This document shows, piece by piece, positions 36,407-45,529 of a stretch of 64,000 bases of DNA. The notes beneath the pieces were generated by a model. The model was not told the origin of the DNA. It did not search any database and saw nothing but the letters and a program-made list of their open reading frames with translations. The translations under genes and the position numbers were made by a program. The stretch comes from Methylococcales bacterium (GTDB lineage Bacteria > Pseudomonadota > Gammaproteobacteria > Methylococcales > Methylomonadaceae), in assembly GCA_028707085.1 (NCBI GenBank), contig JAQTUW010000005.1, positions 53,665 to 117,664 of the forward strand, in the 5' to 3' direction. Every line of letters begins with the position of its first letter. The first letter of the stretch is position 1.

Positions 36407-37745
36407 AATCCGCTTTGCATAATCCCGGCCTGCTGTCCTCCATTACAGTGTTGTGATCGGTACTCGCTTCATATAAATGAAAGCGGTTTTTACCTCGCTC
36501 CTTGGCCATATACATTGCCTGATCGGCATGATGCAACAGGACTTCCGCGCTCGCCATATCCGCAGGGAACAAGGTAAAACCCAGACTGGCGGACACCGTC
36601 AGATGATGCCCCTGAATAACAGTGGTCTCGGCTACCTTGTTCAACATGCGCGTCAACACCGATTCGCACTCCTTAATATCGTTAAATCCCAATAATAACA
36701 GTACAAATTCGTCGCCGCCCATCCTGGCCACTGTATCGCCCGCCCGTAGGCAATCCTTGATGCGTTGCGAGATCGATATCAGCAATTGATCGCCTACATT
36801 ATGCCCATAGCGATCGTTCACCGGTTTAAAGCTATCCAGATCCATATAACACACCGCCATCAGCGTACCGGAACGTTTGGTTTGCGCAATGGCCTGTTTT
36901 AAGCGGTCGGCCAGCAACAGTCGGTTGGGGACGCCGGTGAGAGGATCAAAATGCGCAATACGCTCCAGATTGGATTCGTGATTTTTAAGCTGGGTAATGT
37001 CCGTAAACAGTCCGATGAAGTGCTGAATATTTTGCTGCGCGTCGCGCACGGCGGAAATCGAGGTCAGCGCCGCATAAATTTCACCATTTTTATTTCGGTT
37101 CCAGATCTGCCCGGTCCAGTGATTCTTGGTTAGCAAGGAATGCCACATCGATTTGTAAAACTCGTCCGATTGCCGCCCGGATTTCAGCAGCCTCGGGTTT
37201 TTGCCCAATACATCTTCCCGCTCATACCCGGTAATCCGGGTAAATGCCTCGTTGATGTCAATAATGTTGTTACAGGCATCGCTGATGACGATACCGTCGT
37301 GGATATGATCAAAAACACTGGCTATCATATTCTGCTGGTGCACCTGCTGCTTCAGTTCCCTGCGCAGCGCTTCACGTTCCAGCAGATTGCGAATCCGGAT
37401 GCGGGCAATTTCAAGATTGACCGGCTTGCAAAGATAATCGGCCGCCCCAAGCGCCAGACCCTTGGCTTCGGCGGACTGTTCGCTCAAAGCGGTTACAAAC
37501 ACCACGGGGATATCCTGTAACTTGGAATCGTTCTTCAGCCGGCGGCAGATTTCAAAGCCATCCATATCCGGCATCATGATGTCCAGCAAAATCAAATCCG
37601 GCGGATCTTCATTCGCCATTTGCAGACCCTGGGCGCCGGAAGTCGCCATCTTGAATTGATACTCATCCTGCAGCGCCAGGCCTAACAAATAAAGATTGGC
37701 AGGCACATCATCGATGGCAAGAATTTTTAAAGGTTTAGTATTCAT
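36402..37745 (-). CDS. Response regulator with PAS and GGDEF domains
   Basis: Cytoplasmic diguanylate cyclase response regulator (447 aa). REC domain at about 7-120 with the phospho-acceptor in LILLDIMMPDMDG, a short linker helix, a PAS domain at about 140-255 (VFDHIHDGIVISDACNNI, TGYEREDVLGKNPRLL), and a GGDEF domain at about 270-430 with an intact RMGGDEFVLL motif. The I-site RxxD five residues ahead is not evident (RAGDTVA). The ATG at 37745 was chosen because REC starts just after it. No histidine kinase is adjacent. Confidence 0.93.
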   Translation of the reverse strand: MNTKPLKILAIDDVPANLYLLGLALQDEYQFKMATSGAQGLQMANEDPPDLILLDIMMPDMDGFEICRRLKNDSKLQDIPVVFVTALSEQSAEAKGLALGAADYLCKPVNLEIARIRIRNLLEREALRRELKQQVHQQNMIASVFDHIHDGIVISDACNNIIDINEAFTRITGYEREDVLGKNPRLLKSGRQSDEFYKSMWHSLLTKNHWTGQIWNRNKNGEIYAALTSISAVRDAQQNIQHFIGLFTDITQLKNHESNLERIAHFDPLTGVPNRLLLADRLKQAIAQTKRSGTLMAVCYMDLDSFKPVNDRYGHNVGDQLLISISQRIKDCLRAGDTVARMGGDEFVLLLLGFNDIKECESVLTRMLNKVAETTVIQGHHLTVSASLGFTLFPADMASAEVLLHHADQAMYMAKERGKNRFHLYEASTDHNTVMEDSRPGLCKADS

Positions 37746-38216
37746 AGCCGGCTCGCGCTTCGATCGACAGGATGCATTTAATAGTGTTGAAAACCTTTTT
37801 GGACAACATTGATCGCCTCCCTCAGACAACGCCCGATGCAACCCGTTCCGGCAGCGTACAAACCTTGAGCGTCAGTTCACCCCTGGGCATAAGAAGCGCC
37901 TGGCTTCATCAGCAAAAATCCGATCCAGAATTCCGATGTTGATTTTGTTTTAATGCCTTCTCCAACCCTTTCCCGGCGGACAAAGCAGGCGGCTTTCCAA
38001 ATTCAGCGCACCCATTTTCCACTTTTTTTCAAGTGTAAACTAAAATGCCGCTTCCCGCTTGCCGCATTGCCGTCCACCAGGCTGCCGACTTTAGAATAAG
38101 CCCGGCATGAGCATCGCACTGTCATGAAGATTGCCAAATTCGGCGGAATGTTTATTATTCCACTGTATCCGCTCTTCCAGTATCCTTTCCGAACAAAAAC
38201 AAAAACACGCCCTGAC
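37746..38216. other. Intergenic region GGDEF regulator / soxZ
   Basis: Divergent 471-base gap. No gene can be supported. In-frame codons upstream of the soxZ start (from 38124) are open but lack SoxZ similarity, so they were left out of that gene. No clear promoter elements were seen. Confidence 0.5.
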
Positions 38217-38540
38217 ATGCCGAGCATCAAAATCAGAACCCAGCAGATAGGCGATCAGACGGAAATCAGGCTGCTGATCCGTCATCCAATGGAAAATGGT
38301 CGCAATCGTGACGCCAACGGCGAACTGATTCCGGCCCATTTCATCGTGGAACTCGACATCCGGCACAACAAAAACCCTGTTATCCTTGTGCATATGGCCG
38401 GCAGTATAGCTAGAAATCCATTCTTCAGCTTTCGATTAAATAATGCGGCAAACGGTGATATCATTACTGCAAGCTGGACGGATAACAGACAGCTCAGCGA
38501 CAGCGTGGAGCATACCCTGTACTTCGATCAGCGAACCTGA
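38217..38540 (+). CDS. soxZ: SoxZ-like sulfur carrier subunit
   Basis: Immunoglobulin-fold protein (107 aa) resembling SoxZ, which pairs with the cysteine-bearing SoxY to carry sulfur intermediates during thiosulfate oxidation. Matching features are IRLLIRHPMENGRNRDANG, LIPAHFIVELDI, ARNPFFSFRL and ITASWTDN. No soxY or other sox gene is adjacent, so it is an orphan here, and the role could differ. The start at ATG 38217 (MPSIKIR) fits the family; an earlier ATG at 38124 is possible. The 3' end overlaps the convergent beta-RFAP synthase gene by 13 bases. Confidence 0.8.
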   Translation: MPSIKIRTQQIGDQTEIRLLIRHPMENGRNRDANGELIPAHFIVELDIRHNKNPVILVHMAGSIARNPFFSFRLNNAANGDIITASWTDNRQLSDSVEHTLYFDQRT

Positions 38541-39487
38541 ATCTCCGCGCCCTGATTTCGGGCGCTGACCAGCATAAAATTCAATTGCGACGCCGCAAAC
38601 TTTTCCTGTACCTGCAAGACCAGCCTTTCCGCCCGTTCCTGCCCCTCGATAGCGCAAAACCCGGTCGGCCCCCAAGATGTCTGACCGCTGGCGACTGCGC
38701 CCTGCCGCTGCAGAAAAGCAATGGCGGCGGCGACTTCAGCGCTGGTGAACACCCCGCCCTGCACCGGCGCAAAATGTTCGCCTACCGCAATTTGCAACCG
38801 GGTGATGACTTCTCCGAATTTCTGCAAATCCGCTTCGGCGACGGCAGGCAATGCCTGCATCAGCAGCAAATAGCTTAGCTGCTCGGCCTCGCGCCTTGGA
38901 AATGCCGGCAGTTGCCTGAAGGCATTCAGCTCCTGTTCGCCATGCAGACCCTGGCCGCGCCGATCAAACACCAGAATAAACCGCCAGTTCGCCGGCACCG
39001 GCATTTGCACCAGCAGCGGCGGGGTGAGGGTATCGGGGCCGCGCCCGCCATCCAGCACCAGTCCGCCCTGTTCAAAGACGCCGATGCCGATGCCGGAGCG
39101 CCCGCCTCTGTCGGCAAGCCTGGCAATATCCCTGACGCTTAAGCCCAGGCCGTAAAAACGGTTGATCCCCATCCCGACCGCCAAAGCCATTTGCGTACCC
39201 GAACCCAGGCCGATATGCTCGGGAATGGTGGACAATACCTTGATAGACAGAGCATCGGAAACCTTCAGCGCCGCGCATAGCCGCTGTACGCAACTTCTGG
39301 CCCTGTCAGCCGTAACGCCCTGTACGGACAATGCCGCCGCGCCACGAACGCTAAGGCCGGTATGAATCTCATTCAGACCAATGCCGATACTGCCAAAATC
39401 CCGGCCCAGGGAGCCGCTAAGATCGATGAACCCCATATGCAGTCTGGCCGGGGCTAAAACAGTCACTTCTTCGAACTGTGCTTTCAC
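38528..39487 (-). CDS. Beta-ribofuranosylaminobenzene 5'-phosphate synthase
   Basis: Catalyses the committed step of methanopterin synthesis: condensation of p-hydroxybenzoate or p-aminobenzoate with PRPP. The 319 aa protein is of the GHMP-like fold with PARLHMGFIDLSGSLGR at the N-terminus, IPEHIGLGSGTQMALAVG (glycine-rich motif) and ADRGGRSGIGIGVFEQGG in the middle. In bacteria this enzyme marks tetrahydromethanopterin-dependent C1 metabolism, hence a methylotroph. It is transcribed away from uvrB and overlaps soxZ at the 3' end. Confidence 0.93.
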   Translation of the reverse strand: MKAQFEEVTVLAPARLHMGFIDLSGSLGRDFGSIGIGLNEIHTGLSVRGAAALSVQGVTADRARSCVQRLCAALKVSDALSIKVLSTIPEHIGLGSGTQMALAVGMGINRFYGLGLSVRDIARLADRGGRSGIGIGVFEQGGLVLDGGRGPDTLTPPLLVQMPVPANWRFILVFDRRGQGLHGEQELNAFRQLPAFPRREAEQLSYLLLMQALPAVAEADLQKFGEVITRLQIAVGEHFAPVQGGVFTSAEVAAAIAFLQRQGAVASGQTSWGPTGFCAIEGQERAERLVLQVQEKFAASQLNFMLVSARNQGAEIQVR

Positions 39488-39684
39488 AAGCCGTATTCCG
39501 TATTATTGTCAAAATTGCGCCATTATACCGGATGACGGTGTCTGCCGATGCGGATTAGCAGGAGCGAACTGCTTGCCGCTCTACTTAAACGTATTGAACT
39601 TATTCCGTGGAAAAAAGCGTTACCGAATTTTGATGCGAGATCAGTATATAATCAGGATTTATTAATCTTTACGATCCTCCAGCC

Positions 39685-41691
39685 GTGCAAAAACCTTTCA
39701 GAATTACGAGTCATTATCAGCCCGCCGGAGACCAGCCTGCCGCCATCAGGCAACTGGTGGAAGGTATCAACGATGGCGAAGTGCATCAGACCCTGCTGGG
39801 GGTAACAGGCTCGGGCAAGACATTTACCATCGCCAATGTCATCCAGCAAACCCAGCGGCCGGCGATGATCATGGCGCCCAACAAAACCCTGGCCGCCCAG
39901 TTGTACGGAGAAATGAAGGAATTCTTTCCGGAAAACAGCGTTGAATATTTTGTGTCCTATTACGATTATTATCAGCCGGAAGCTTATATCCCCGCCTCGG
40001 ATACCTTCATCGACAAGGATGCTTCGCTTAACGAACACATTGAGCAAATGCGGCTGTCGGCAACCAAAGCGCTGCTGGAACGGCGCGATACCATTGTGGT
40101 CGCCACGGTCTCGGCCATTTATGGCCTGGGCGAACCTGAATCCTATTTTCAGATGGTTTTGCATCTGGTGCGCGGCGACATGATCAAACAGCGCGAGATA
40201 CTGCGCAGGCTGGCCGAAATGCAATACACCCGTAACGACACCGAATTGCGCCGCGCCACCTACCGGGTTCGCGGCGATGTGATCGATGTTTTTCCGGCCG
40301 AATCGGAAGAACAGGCTTTACGTATCGAGTTGTTCGATGATGAAATCGAACGGCTGTCCATGTTCGACCCTTTAACCGGTGAAGTCCTGCATCGTCTGGC
40401 TCGCTTCACCCTTTATCCGAAGAGCCATTATGTGACGCCGCGCGAACAGTTGCTGTCGGCTGTGGAGAAAATAAAAATCGAGCTGGCTGAACGTCTGGCC
40501 CAATTGCGCGACAGCAACAAACTGGTGGAAGCCCAGCGTCTGGAGCAGCGCACCCTGTTCGATATTGAAATGATCATGGAGGTTGGTTACTGTTCGGGCA
40601 TCGAAAATTATTCCCGTCATTTGTCGAACCGTCTGGATGGGGAATCGCCGCCGACCATGTTCGACTATCTGCCCAGGGACGCCCTGCTGATCATAGACGA
40701 AAGCCATGTCACTGTGCCGCAAATCGGAGCCATGTACAAAGGCGACAGATCGCGCAAGGAAACCCTGGTCGAATATGGTTTCCGGCTACCTTCGGCCCTG
40801 GATAATCGGCCGTTGAAGTTTGAGGAGTTCGAGCTTAAAGCCGCGCAGCGCATCTATGTATCCGCCACCCCCGGCTCTTATGAGACAGCGCATTCCGGCG
40901 CGGCTGTCGAGCAGGTGGTCAGACCGACCGGACTGGTCGACCCGCAGCTTGAAGTTCGCCCGGCGACCACGCAGGTCGACGATTTATTGTCGGAAATCAA
41001 CAAGCGCGCCGCTGTCAAGGAGCGGGTGCTGGTCACCACGCTGACCAAACGCATGTCGGAAGATTTAACCGAATATCTACTGGAACATGGGATAAAAGTC
41101 CGCTATCTGCATTCCGACATAGAGACTGTCGAACGGGTGGAAATTATCCGTGACCTGCGCCTGGGTATATTTGATGTACTGGTCGGCATCAATCTGTTGC
41201 GGGAAGGCCTGGATATACCCGAGGTTTCGCTGGTCGCCATACTGGATGCCGACAAGGAAGGCTTTTTAAGATCGAAGGTATCGCTGATTCAGACCATAGG
41301 CCGCGCTGCGCGTAACGCCAACGGCAAGGCCATCCTGTATGGCGACAGAATTACCCATTCCATGCAGCAGGCCATAGACGAAACCGAACGGCGGCGCGCC
41401 AAACAGCAACTCTTTAATCAGGAGCATCATATCCAGCCCAGAACTGTGCATAAATCGGTGACCGATATCATGGAAATATCCATCCCGGGAGCCGGCGGCT
41501 CCCTTTCCAAAGCCCGCGCCAGGGTTGCCGAACCAGCCGGCGAATATAAGGCGCTGACGCCAAAACAATCCGCCAGGGCGCTGAAGCAACTGGAAGAAAA
41601 AATGTATCAACATGCCAAAAACCTGGAGTTTGAAGACGCAGCCCGGATTCGGGATCAGATCCGGCTGTTACAGGCGGAAATGACCATCTAA
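39685..41691 (+). CDS. uvrB: Excinuclease ABC subunit UvrB
   Basis: DNA-damage recognition helicase of nucleotide excision repair (668 aa). Walker [16 protein letters not shown] near residue 40, the beta-hairpin region with [27 protein letters not shown], the C-terminal helicase motifs [16 protein letters not shown] and QTIGRAARN, and the UvrC-binding coiled coil at the end ([17 protein letters not shown]). It starts with GTG 39685. A TATAAT lies at 39647, but no good -35 or classical LexA box could be placed. Confidence 0.98.
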   Translation: MQKPFRITSHYQPAGDQPAAIRQLVEGINDGEVHQTLLGVTGSGKTFTIANVIQQTQRPAMIMAPNKTLAAQLYGEMKEFFPENSVEYFVSYYDYYQPEAYIPASDTFIDKDASLNEHIEQMRLSATKALLERRDTIVVATVSAIYGLGEPESYFQMVLHLVRGDMIKQREILRRLAEMQYTRNDTELRRATYRVRGDVIDVFPAESEEQALRIELFDDEIERLSMFDPLTGEVLHRLARFTLYPKSHYVTPREQLLSAVEKIKIELAERLAQLRDSNKLVEAQRLEQRTLFDIEMIMEVGYCSGIENYSRHLSNRLDGESPPTMFDYLPRDALLIIDESHVTVPQIGAMYKGDRSRKETLVEYGFRLPSALDNRPLKFEEFELKAAQRIYVSATPGSYETAHSGAAVEQVVRPTGLVDPQLEVRPATTQVDDLLSEINKRAAVKERVLVTTLTKRMSEDLTEYLLEHGIKVRYLHSDIETVERVEIIRDLRLGIFDVLVGINLLREGLDIPEVSLVAILDADKEGFLRSKVSLIQTIGRAARNANGKAILYGDRITHSMQQAIDETERRRAKQQLFNQEHHIQPRTVHKSVTDIMEISIPGAGGSLSKARARVAEPAGEYKALTPKQSARALKQLEEKMYQHAKNLEFEDAARIRDQIRLLQAEMTI

Positions 41692-41711
41692 GGCGGTTTG
41701 CCCCTGCTGGC

Positions 41712-42596
41712 TTAAACTTGCTCCAGATGCCATAATCGGAGTTTTGATCCGCGCAACAGCCCGTAACGCTCCAAACGGGAACTTAAGGCATGATAGAGAT
41801 GCTCGGCATCCGCCGGATGCTGAACTGCACAGCCGATATCATAACTATAACGACAAAAATACACCTGTCCGCTACAATAGGCCTGCGCATAGTCCTTAAA
41901 CCACAGATCCAGCACATAATGCAGGTAAATATTGCCCAGAATGGGGGTTATGTATTCACCTTGCAGAATCCCGACCTGCATCGGCCTGAATTTCCTGTCT
42001 GTGCCATGCAGGCCGGCTTTCAGCCATTTACCGACCAGATTCAGAAACCCCCTGTCGGCAATGCGTCTGCCCAGCATCCGAATCAACAGCTCATGCTCTA
42101 TGTTTTCGATATAGCCTTTGACATCCGCCTCTATCAGCATTTTATATTTGTCCGACTCCAGCTCGGCCGCCAAGGCTTTTATGGGGTTATAGGCGCCTAA
42201 ACCCGGGCGGAACCCATAACAATCGGGGAGAAAATCATATTTATAAATAGCTTCCAGTATTCTGCTGACCGCCAGTTGCAAAATAGTGTCGTCGATACTC
42301 GGCATGCCCAGCGGTCTGGCGTCGCCGTCCACTTTGGGAATTTGCCTGCTATCGCCGATTCTTGGCTTGTAGGACTGTTGTTGTATCTGCTGCTCCAACC
42401 CGGTGATATTGGCCTGCAATTTTTTTTCGTATTCGGCCGTCTCGAAACGTTTGACAGGGCCGATTGCGTTTTTCCTGATACTCGACCAGCATGCGTAAAA
42501 ACAATCTGCCGACAGCCAGGCCAGACAGTCATGAAACCGATAGGTTTTATCTTGCGCCGCCTTGTTTGCGATCTCCATTAATAAACCTTCAAACAT
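41712..42596 (-). CDS. Group II-type reverse transcriptase-like protein, catalytic motif altered
   Basis: A 294 aa protein with the core of a group II intron reverse transcriptase: RPLGMPSIDDTILQLAV, GFRPGLGAY, EADVKGYIENIEHELL, RIADRGFLNLVGKWLKAG and NIYLHYVLDLWF. Two conserved motifs are changed: QGG-x-x-SP reads QGEYITP, and YADD reads YSYD, losing the first catalytic aspartate. The maturase (X) and endonuclease domains are absent, and no intron domain V follows the stop. The frame is otherwise intact, so it is either a recent decay product or a non-catalytic derivative. ATG 42596 was chosen by family alignment (MEIANKAAQDKTYRFH). Confidence 0.8.
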   Translation of the reverse strand: MFEGLLMEIANKAAQDKTYRFHDCLAWLSADCFYACWSSIRKNAIGPVKRFETAEYEKKLQANITGLEQQIQQQSYKPRIGDSRQIPKVDGDARPLGMPSIDDTILQLAVSRILEAIYKYDFLPDCYGFRPGLGAYNPIKALAAELESDKYKMLIEADVKGYIENIEHELLIRMLGRRIADRGFLNLVGKWLKAGLHGTDRKFRPMQVGILQGEYITPILGNIYLHYVLDLWFKDYAQAYCSGQVYFCRYSYDIGCAVQHPADAEHLYHALSSRLERYGLLRGSKLRLWHLEQV

Positions 42597-42739
42597 ACCT
42601 TTCCCCCGGCGGTTAGGCCAGATATTGGCAATGCAGGACCTTATCACCACTTATCCTGCCCGCGCAGTTTTAGCATCTTCCGGGTTCTACGGATCGCATG
42701 GCCGAAAAACCGATTCGGCTATGGGGGGTCTAACCTTTA

Positions 42740-42783
42740 AAAATCGCGCTTCGGCAAGGCTCTGCCGAGCGAAGCCCGATTTA
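42740..42783. repeat. Imperfect inverted repeat upstream of RT-like gene
   Basis: AAATCGCGCTTCGGCA on the left matches the complement of TGCCGAGCGAAGCCCGATTT on the right except for one mismatch and a four-base insertion, giving a stem of about 16 bp. It is REP-like in appearance and no further copy was found in this window. Confidence 0.45.
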
Positions 42784-43269
42784 TAGAGGTTCCCGCTATT
42801 ACGCAACTGCAAGCATTATGGATACCCGATTTATCCATATGCAAATACTATTAACTATCAATAGTATTACAAACAAGGAAACCAATCAACAAAAATCGAC
42901 AAGATACCCCAATACAACCACTTTATAACATGGTATGTTACATATAAAATAAGCAGTATTGAAACTATGGAATAATACGACAAAAAACCTGAATGCCTGG
43001 ATTTTCCAGTCTTGGGCCGCCTGGGCTGCAATACGGTAAAACCTGGTCAAAGCGACTGGCTTGCCACTGACATGCTCCATTCCATATCAGGAATGGTGGA
43101 GGGTAAATCAACGCTGCAAAAATCTGTGATTATTCAGATCACGCAGGTGAAGCGACTAGTAATCCGGCCGCGCGATACGCATCACCGGGCACGCTGTCGA
43201 AATATGCAAGTATCCAATTCCCTATATAATTCGACATCCGGCAGACCTAAGCCTATCCGGCCTGTCGGT

Positions 43270-43347
43270 GCATGCCTGTCCTGGACTACCCCCTGACCAC
43301 CCGCGTCCATGCAGGTTTATTCAAGGGGTAGACCAGGACAGGCATGC
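43270..43347. repeat. 23-bp near-perfect inverted repeat, 3' of luxI
   Basis: The arms GCATGCCTGTCCTGG-CTACCCC and their complement match at 22 of 23 positions and enclose 32 bases, forming a strong long hairpin. It lies 67 bases beyond the luxI stop. It could be a transcript-end structure or the pair of ends of a tiny mobile element. Confidence 0.65.
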
Positions 43348-43413
43348 CCGGTATTAGTCAAGTCCTGACCAAGACAGGGGGTTTGAAGCTTTTCCCGAGC
43401 CACTCCGGAAAAT

Positions 43414-43971
43414 TTAAGCCTCCAGCTCTATCCAGCAGGCAAAGATGGGATGTCCGTCCACTATCATTGGCGGGCCTGCTCTATGCGCATGAACACCGGC
43501 TTTCCTCAGCAGGCGCTCCACCCCGACCGGCGATACGGTAACCAGGCGTTTGGCGCCCAGTTCGGCAGCGTAGGCCATCACTTCGCGAAGCAGCATCAAG
43601 GTAATAGGCGAAGAAAACTGACCAGCCTCTGGCGTACTTTTAGTATGGAAATCCACAGCAGCAAACCTTGACAATTCCCAGACATCGTCGGAATCAGGCA
43701 CAGGCAGGCCATTGAACAGTTGCGGAAAAACATCGCCCAGTAAATAAGGCTGGGTGGTTGGTAATAATCTGGCGCATCCCGACACATTTCCGAATTCATC
43801 TCTGGACACCATGTAGATGGTATCTTCGTGATCAAACTGATCCTGCTCGGTATTTCCAAATGTTTTCAATTCCCAGCCTAGATGTTCTACAAAAACCTTA
43901 TGCCTATAACCTATGACCTTAGAATATAGACCCTCGGGAAGTTGTTTTTGCGTACCCTTATCAACCTGCAT
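43414..43971 (-). CDS. luxI: LuxI family acyl-homoserine-lactone synthase
   Basis: Makes an AHL signal from S-adenosylmethionine and an acyl carrier (185 aa). Invariant residues are seen: YRHKVFVEHLGW (R, F, W), the acidic DHEDTIYMV, GCARLLPTTQPYLLGDVFP and WELSRFA (E). The gene has a lux box at 44032-44051 overlapping the stop of the upstream RsaM-type gene, and its SD (GAGGGG) lies in a predicted hairpin at 43977-44003. luxR lies across the locus. The locus resembles MbaI/MbaR of Methylobacter; the signal's chain length cannot be read from sequence. Confidence 0.95.
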   Translation of the reverse strand: MQVDKGTQKQLPEGLYSKVIGYRHKVFVEHLGWELKTFGNTEQDQFDHEDTIYMVSRDEFGNVSGCARLLPTTQPYLLGDVFPQLFNGLPVPDSDDVWELSRFAAVDFHTKSTPEAGQFSSPITLMLLREVMAYAAELGAKRLVTVSPVGVERLLRKAGVHAHRAGPPMIVDGHPIFACWIELEA

Positions 43972-43976
43972 AATAT

Positions 43977-44003
43977 CCCCTCGACAAGCGTTATGTTGAG
44001 GGG
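43977..44003 (-). promoter_or_regulatory. Hairpin masking the luxI Shine-Dalgarno sequence
   Basis: In the luxI leader CCCCUC pairs with GAGGGG across a 15-base loop; GAGGGG is the ribosome binding site, five bases before the ATG. It may limit AHL synthase translation; this is inferred from base pairing only. Confidence 0.45.
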
Positions 44004-44031
44004 CATTTCACAGCCGTTCACGGTTTTAAAC

Positions 44032-44051
44032 AACTGTCACAACTGACAGGT
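44032..44051 (-). promoter_or_regulatory. lux-type box upstream of luxI
   Basis: A 20-base dyad with the CT-N12-AG signature of LuxR-type binding sites, arms ACCTGTC / GACAGTT. It lies 60 bases before the luxI start and overlaps the TGA stop of the RsaM-type gene, as expected for positive autoregulation. Confidence 0.75.
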
Positions 44052-44491
44052 CAACCGGAATAGCGGTGATTTATATAGCTTTTGACCACATTCTGCCAGG
44101 CAATTTCATCGATTACTGTTTCTATCAGGGTAGCCGATTTGCCGGGCCCGAAATCCTGTCCATGCGAATCGACCAGCATCACATTGCCTCTAGGTTCCGC
44201 AACCCGGATATAAACACCCCCGAAACCCTGGGTTATTTTAATCGTCCAGTCCCAGCCGATACTGATCGCCGGCATGGTATTGCTGACCCATTCCGTATAG
44301 CCGGTTATATTCGTCTGAATGGCAGCGTCCAGCACTTGTTCATGGCCGTCCTCATCGAGCCCGGAAATCAGATGTACCAGATCTATCCGGCGGAATTCCT
44401 CGAAAGTCAGGCGTATGTAACCGTCAGAGGCAACTTTTAAAGAACTGGGATCGGTAATGACGGCTGGACCATTGATAGATTTAAGATTCAT
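44051..44491 (-). CDS. rsaM: RsaM-type quorum-sensing modulator (DUF4902)
   Basis: Small protein (146 aa) of the DUF4902/RsaM kind. Such genes lie between luxI and luxR homologues in Burkholderia and Pseudomonas fuscovaginae, where RsaM represses AHL production. The sequence shows the family's tryptophan-rich centre (ITGYTEWVSNTMPAISIGWDW) and a C-terminal half with IRVAEPRGNVMLVDSHG. Position, orientation (same strand as luxI) and length fit. The mechanism is not known; no DNA-binding motif is seen. Confidence 0.75.
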   Translation of the reverse strand: MNLKSINGPAVITDPSSLKVASDGYIRLTFEEFRRIDLVHLISGLDEDGHEQVLDAAIQTNITGYTEWVSNTMPAISIGWDWTIKITQGFGGVYIRVAEPRGNVMLVDSHGQDFGPGKSATLIETVIDEIAWQNVVKSYINHRYSG

Positions 44492-44731
44492 GTGTTACTC
44501 ACAGGTTATGGTTATGAGTAAACCACACTACATAAATTTAAGTTTTCTTGATAGTGTAAAAAATGACAGATTGATTGCAAAACGCGTCATCAGGCTAACA
44601 GTTTTGGAGTCGGGCTTTCACAGCGCATGTTATGATAAGTTTACAGTAACGAGTTCGACGGAGACTTCAAAATGCCAATTTCATCATACTTTTCCAATTT
44701 TCTTTAAAAGCAACTGTTTTTCATGTGACAT

Positions 44732-45442
44732 ATGAAAGCTTGGCAAGAAGAACAGCTTCAGACTCTGCAATCAATTCAAGATGATAAGCAACTTTTTCAA
44801 ACCATTTTGAGTCTTGCCAAAGCACTTGAATTTGAACACTGCGCTTACGGCTTGCGCATGCCTCTGCCTTTGTCCAACCCCAAGACGCTGATGGTCAATA
44901 ATTATCCCGATGACTGGCGCAATCAGTATCAGGCTAAAAATTATCTTGCCGTCGACCCGACGGTTAATCTGGCGATGCGCTCGCTCGCGCCCATCATCTG
45001 GACCGACAATCTGTTTGCCCAGGCGCGCGAGCTATGGGAAGAAGCGCATTCCTTCGGCCTACGCTTCGGCTGGGCGCAATCCATCCATGATTTCAACGGC
45101 GCGGTCGGAATGCTGAGTTTATCGCGCGGCGATAACCCGATTACCGAAGAAGAGTTAATGGAAAAACGCTTTAGAATTGCCTGGCTAACCCAGGTAGGCC
45201 ATTTGCGCATGGCGGAGTATTTAACGCCAAAGCTGATGCCTGAAGTGAATGTACAACTCTCAAACCGTGAAATTGAGGTGCTGAGATGGACGGCCGACGG
45301 AAAAACCTCCTGCGAAATTTCCGTGATTCTAAAAATATCGGAACGTACCGTAAATTTTCACATCACCAACATCACCGGCAAGCTGAACGCCTCCAACAAA
45401 ATTTCCGCCGCCATCAAGGCGGCCATGATGGGACTGCTATAG
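44732..45442 (+). CDS. luxR: LuxR family AHL-responsive regulator
   Basis: Transcriptional regulator (236 aa) with an N-terminal autoinducer-binding domain and a C-terminal GerE/HTH domain. Ligand-pocket residues are in place: DDWRNQY (W, Y), AVDPTV (D, P) and PIIWTD (W). The HTH contains LSNREIEVLRWTADGKTS and ISERTVNFHITNITGKL. It is divergent from rsaM-luxI. About 240 bases lie upstream with no second lux box seen, so its own control is unclear. Confidence 0.95.
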   Translation: MKAWQEEQLQTLQSIQDDKQLFQTILSLAKALEFEHCAYGLRMPLPLSNPKTLMVNNYPDDWRNQYQAKNYLAVDPTVNLAMRSLAPIIWTDNLFAQARELWEEAHSFGLRFGWAQSIHDFNGAVGMLSLSRGDNPITEEELMEKRFRIAWLTQVGHLRMAEYLTPKLMPEVNVQLSNREIEVLRWTADGKTSCEISVILKISERTVNFHITNITGKLNASNKISAAIKAAMMGLL

Positions 45443-45476
45443 AGGGCTATCCGGCCTTGGCCCAACGCGCAACATT

Positions 45477-45493
45477 CCGCCGGACTGCGGCGG
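45477..45493. terminator. Hairpin between convergent luxR and galU
   Basis: CCGCCG / CGGCGG with a five-base loop, 35 bases past the luxR stop. There is no T-run, so it is only a tentative terminator. Confidence 0.4.
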
Positions 45494-45529
45494 CCTTCCG
45501 AATTCCGGGCCGCCCTTTTCATTCCAGGC

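Larger units (their letters stand above)
42597..43413. other. Long intergenic region RT-like gene / luxI
   Basis: 817 bases without a supportable gene. It contains an imperfect inverted repeat at 42740-42783, a small hairpin near 43075-43101 (CTCCATTCC / GGAATGGTGGAG) and the large hairpin at 43270-43347. The density of palindromes suggests remnants of mobile or repetitive elements. Confidence 0.55.

Noticed and set aside
39488..39684. LexA box upstream of uvrB
   Set aside because: A TATAAT is present, but no CTGT-N8-ACAG dyad was found.
41692..42800. Group II intron around the RT-like gene
   Set aside because: No domain V-like hairpin lies between the RT stop and uvrB, and no intron boundary motif was seen upstream; the frame appears free-standing.
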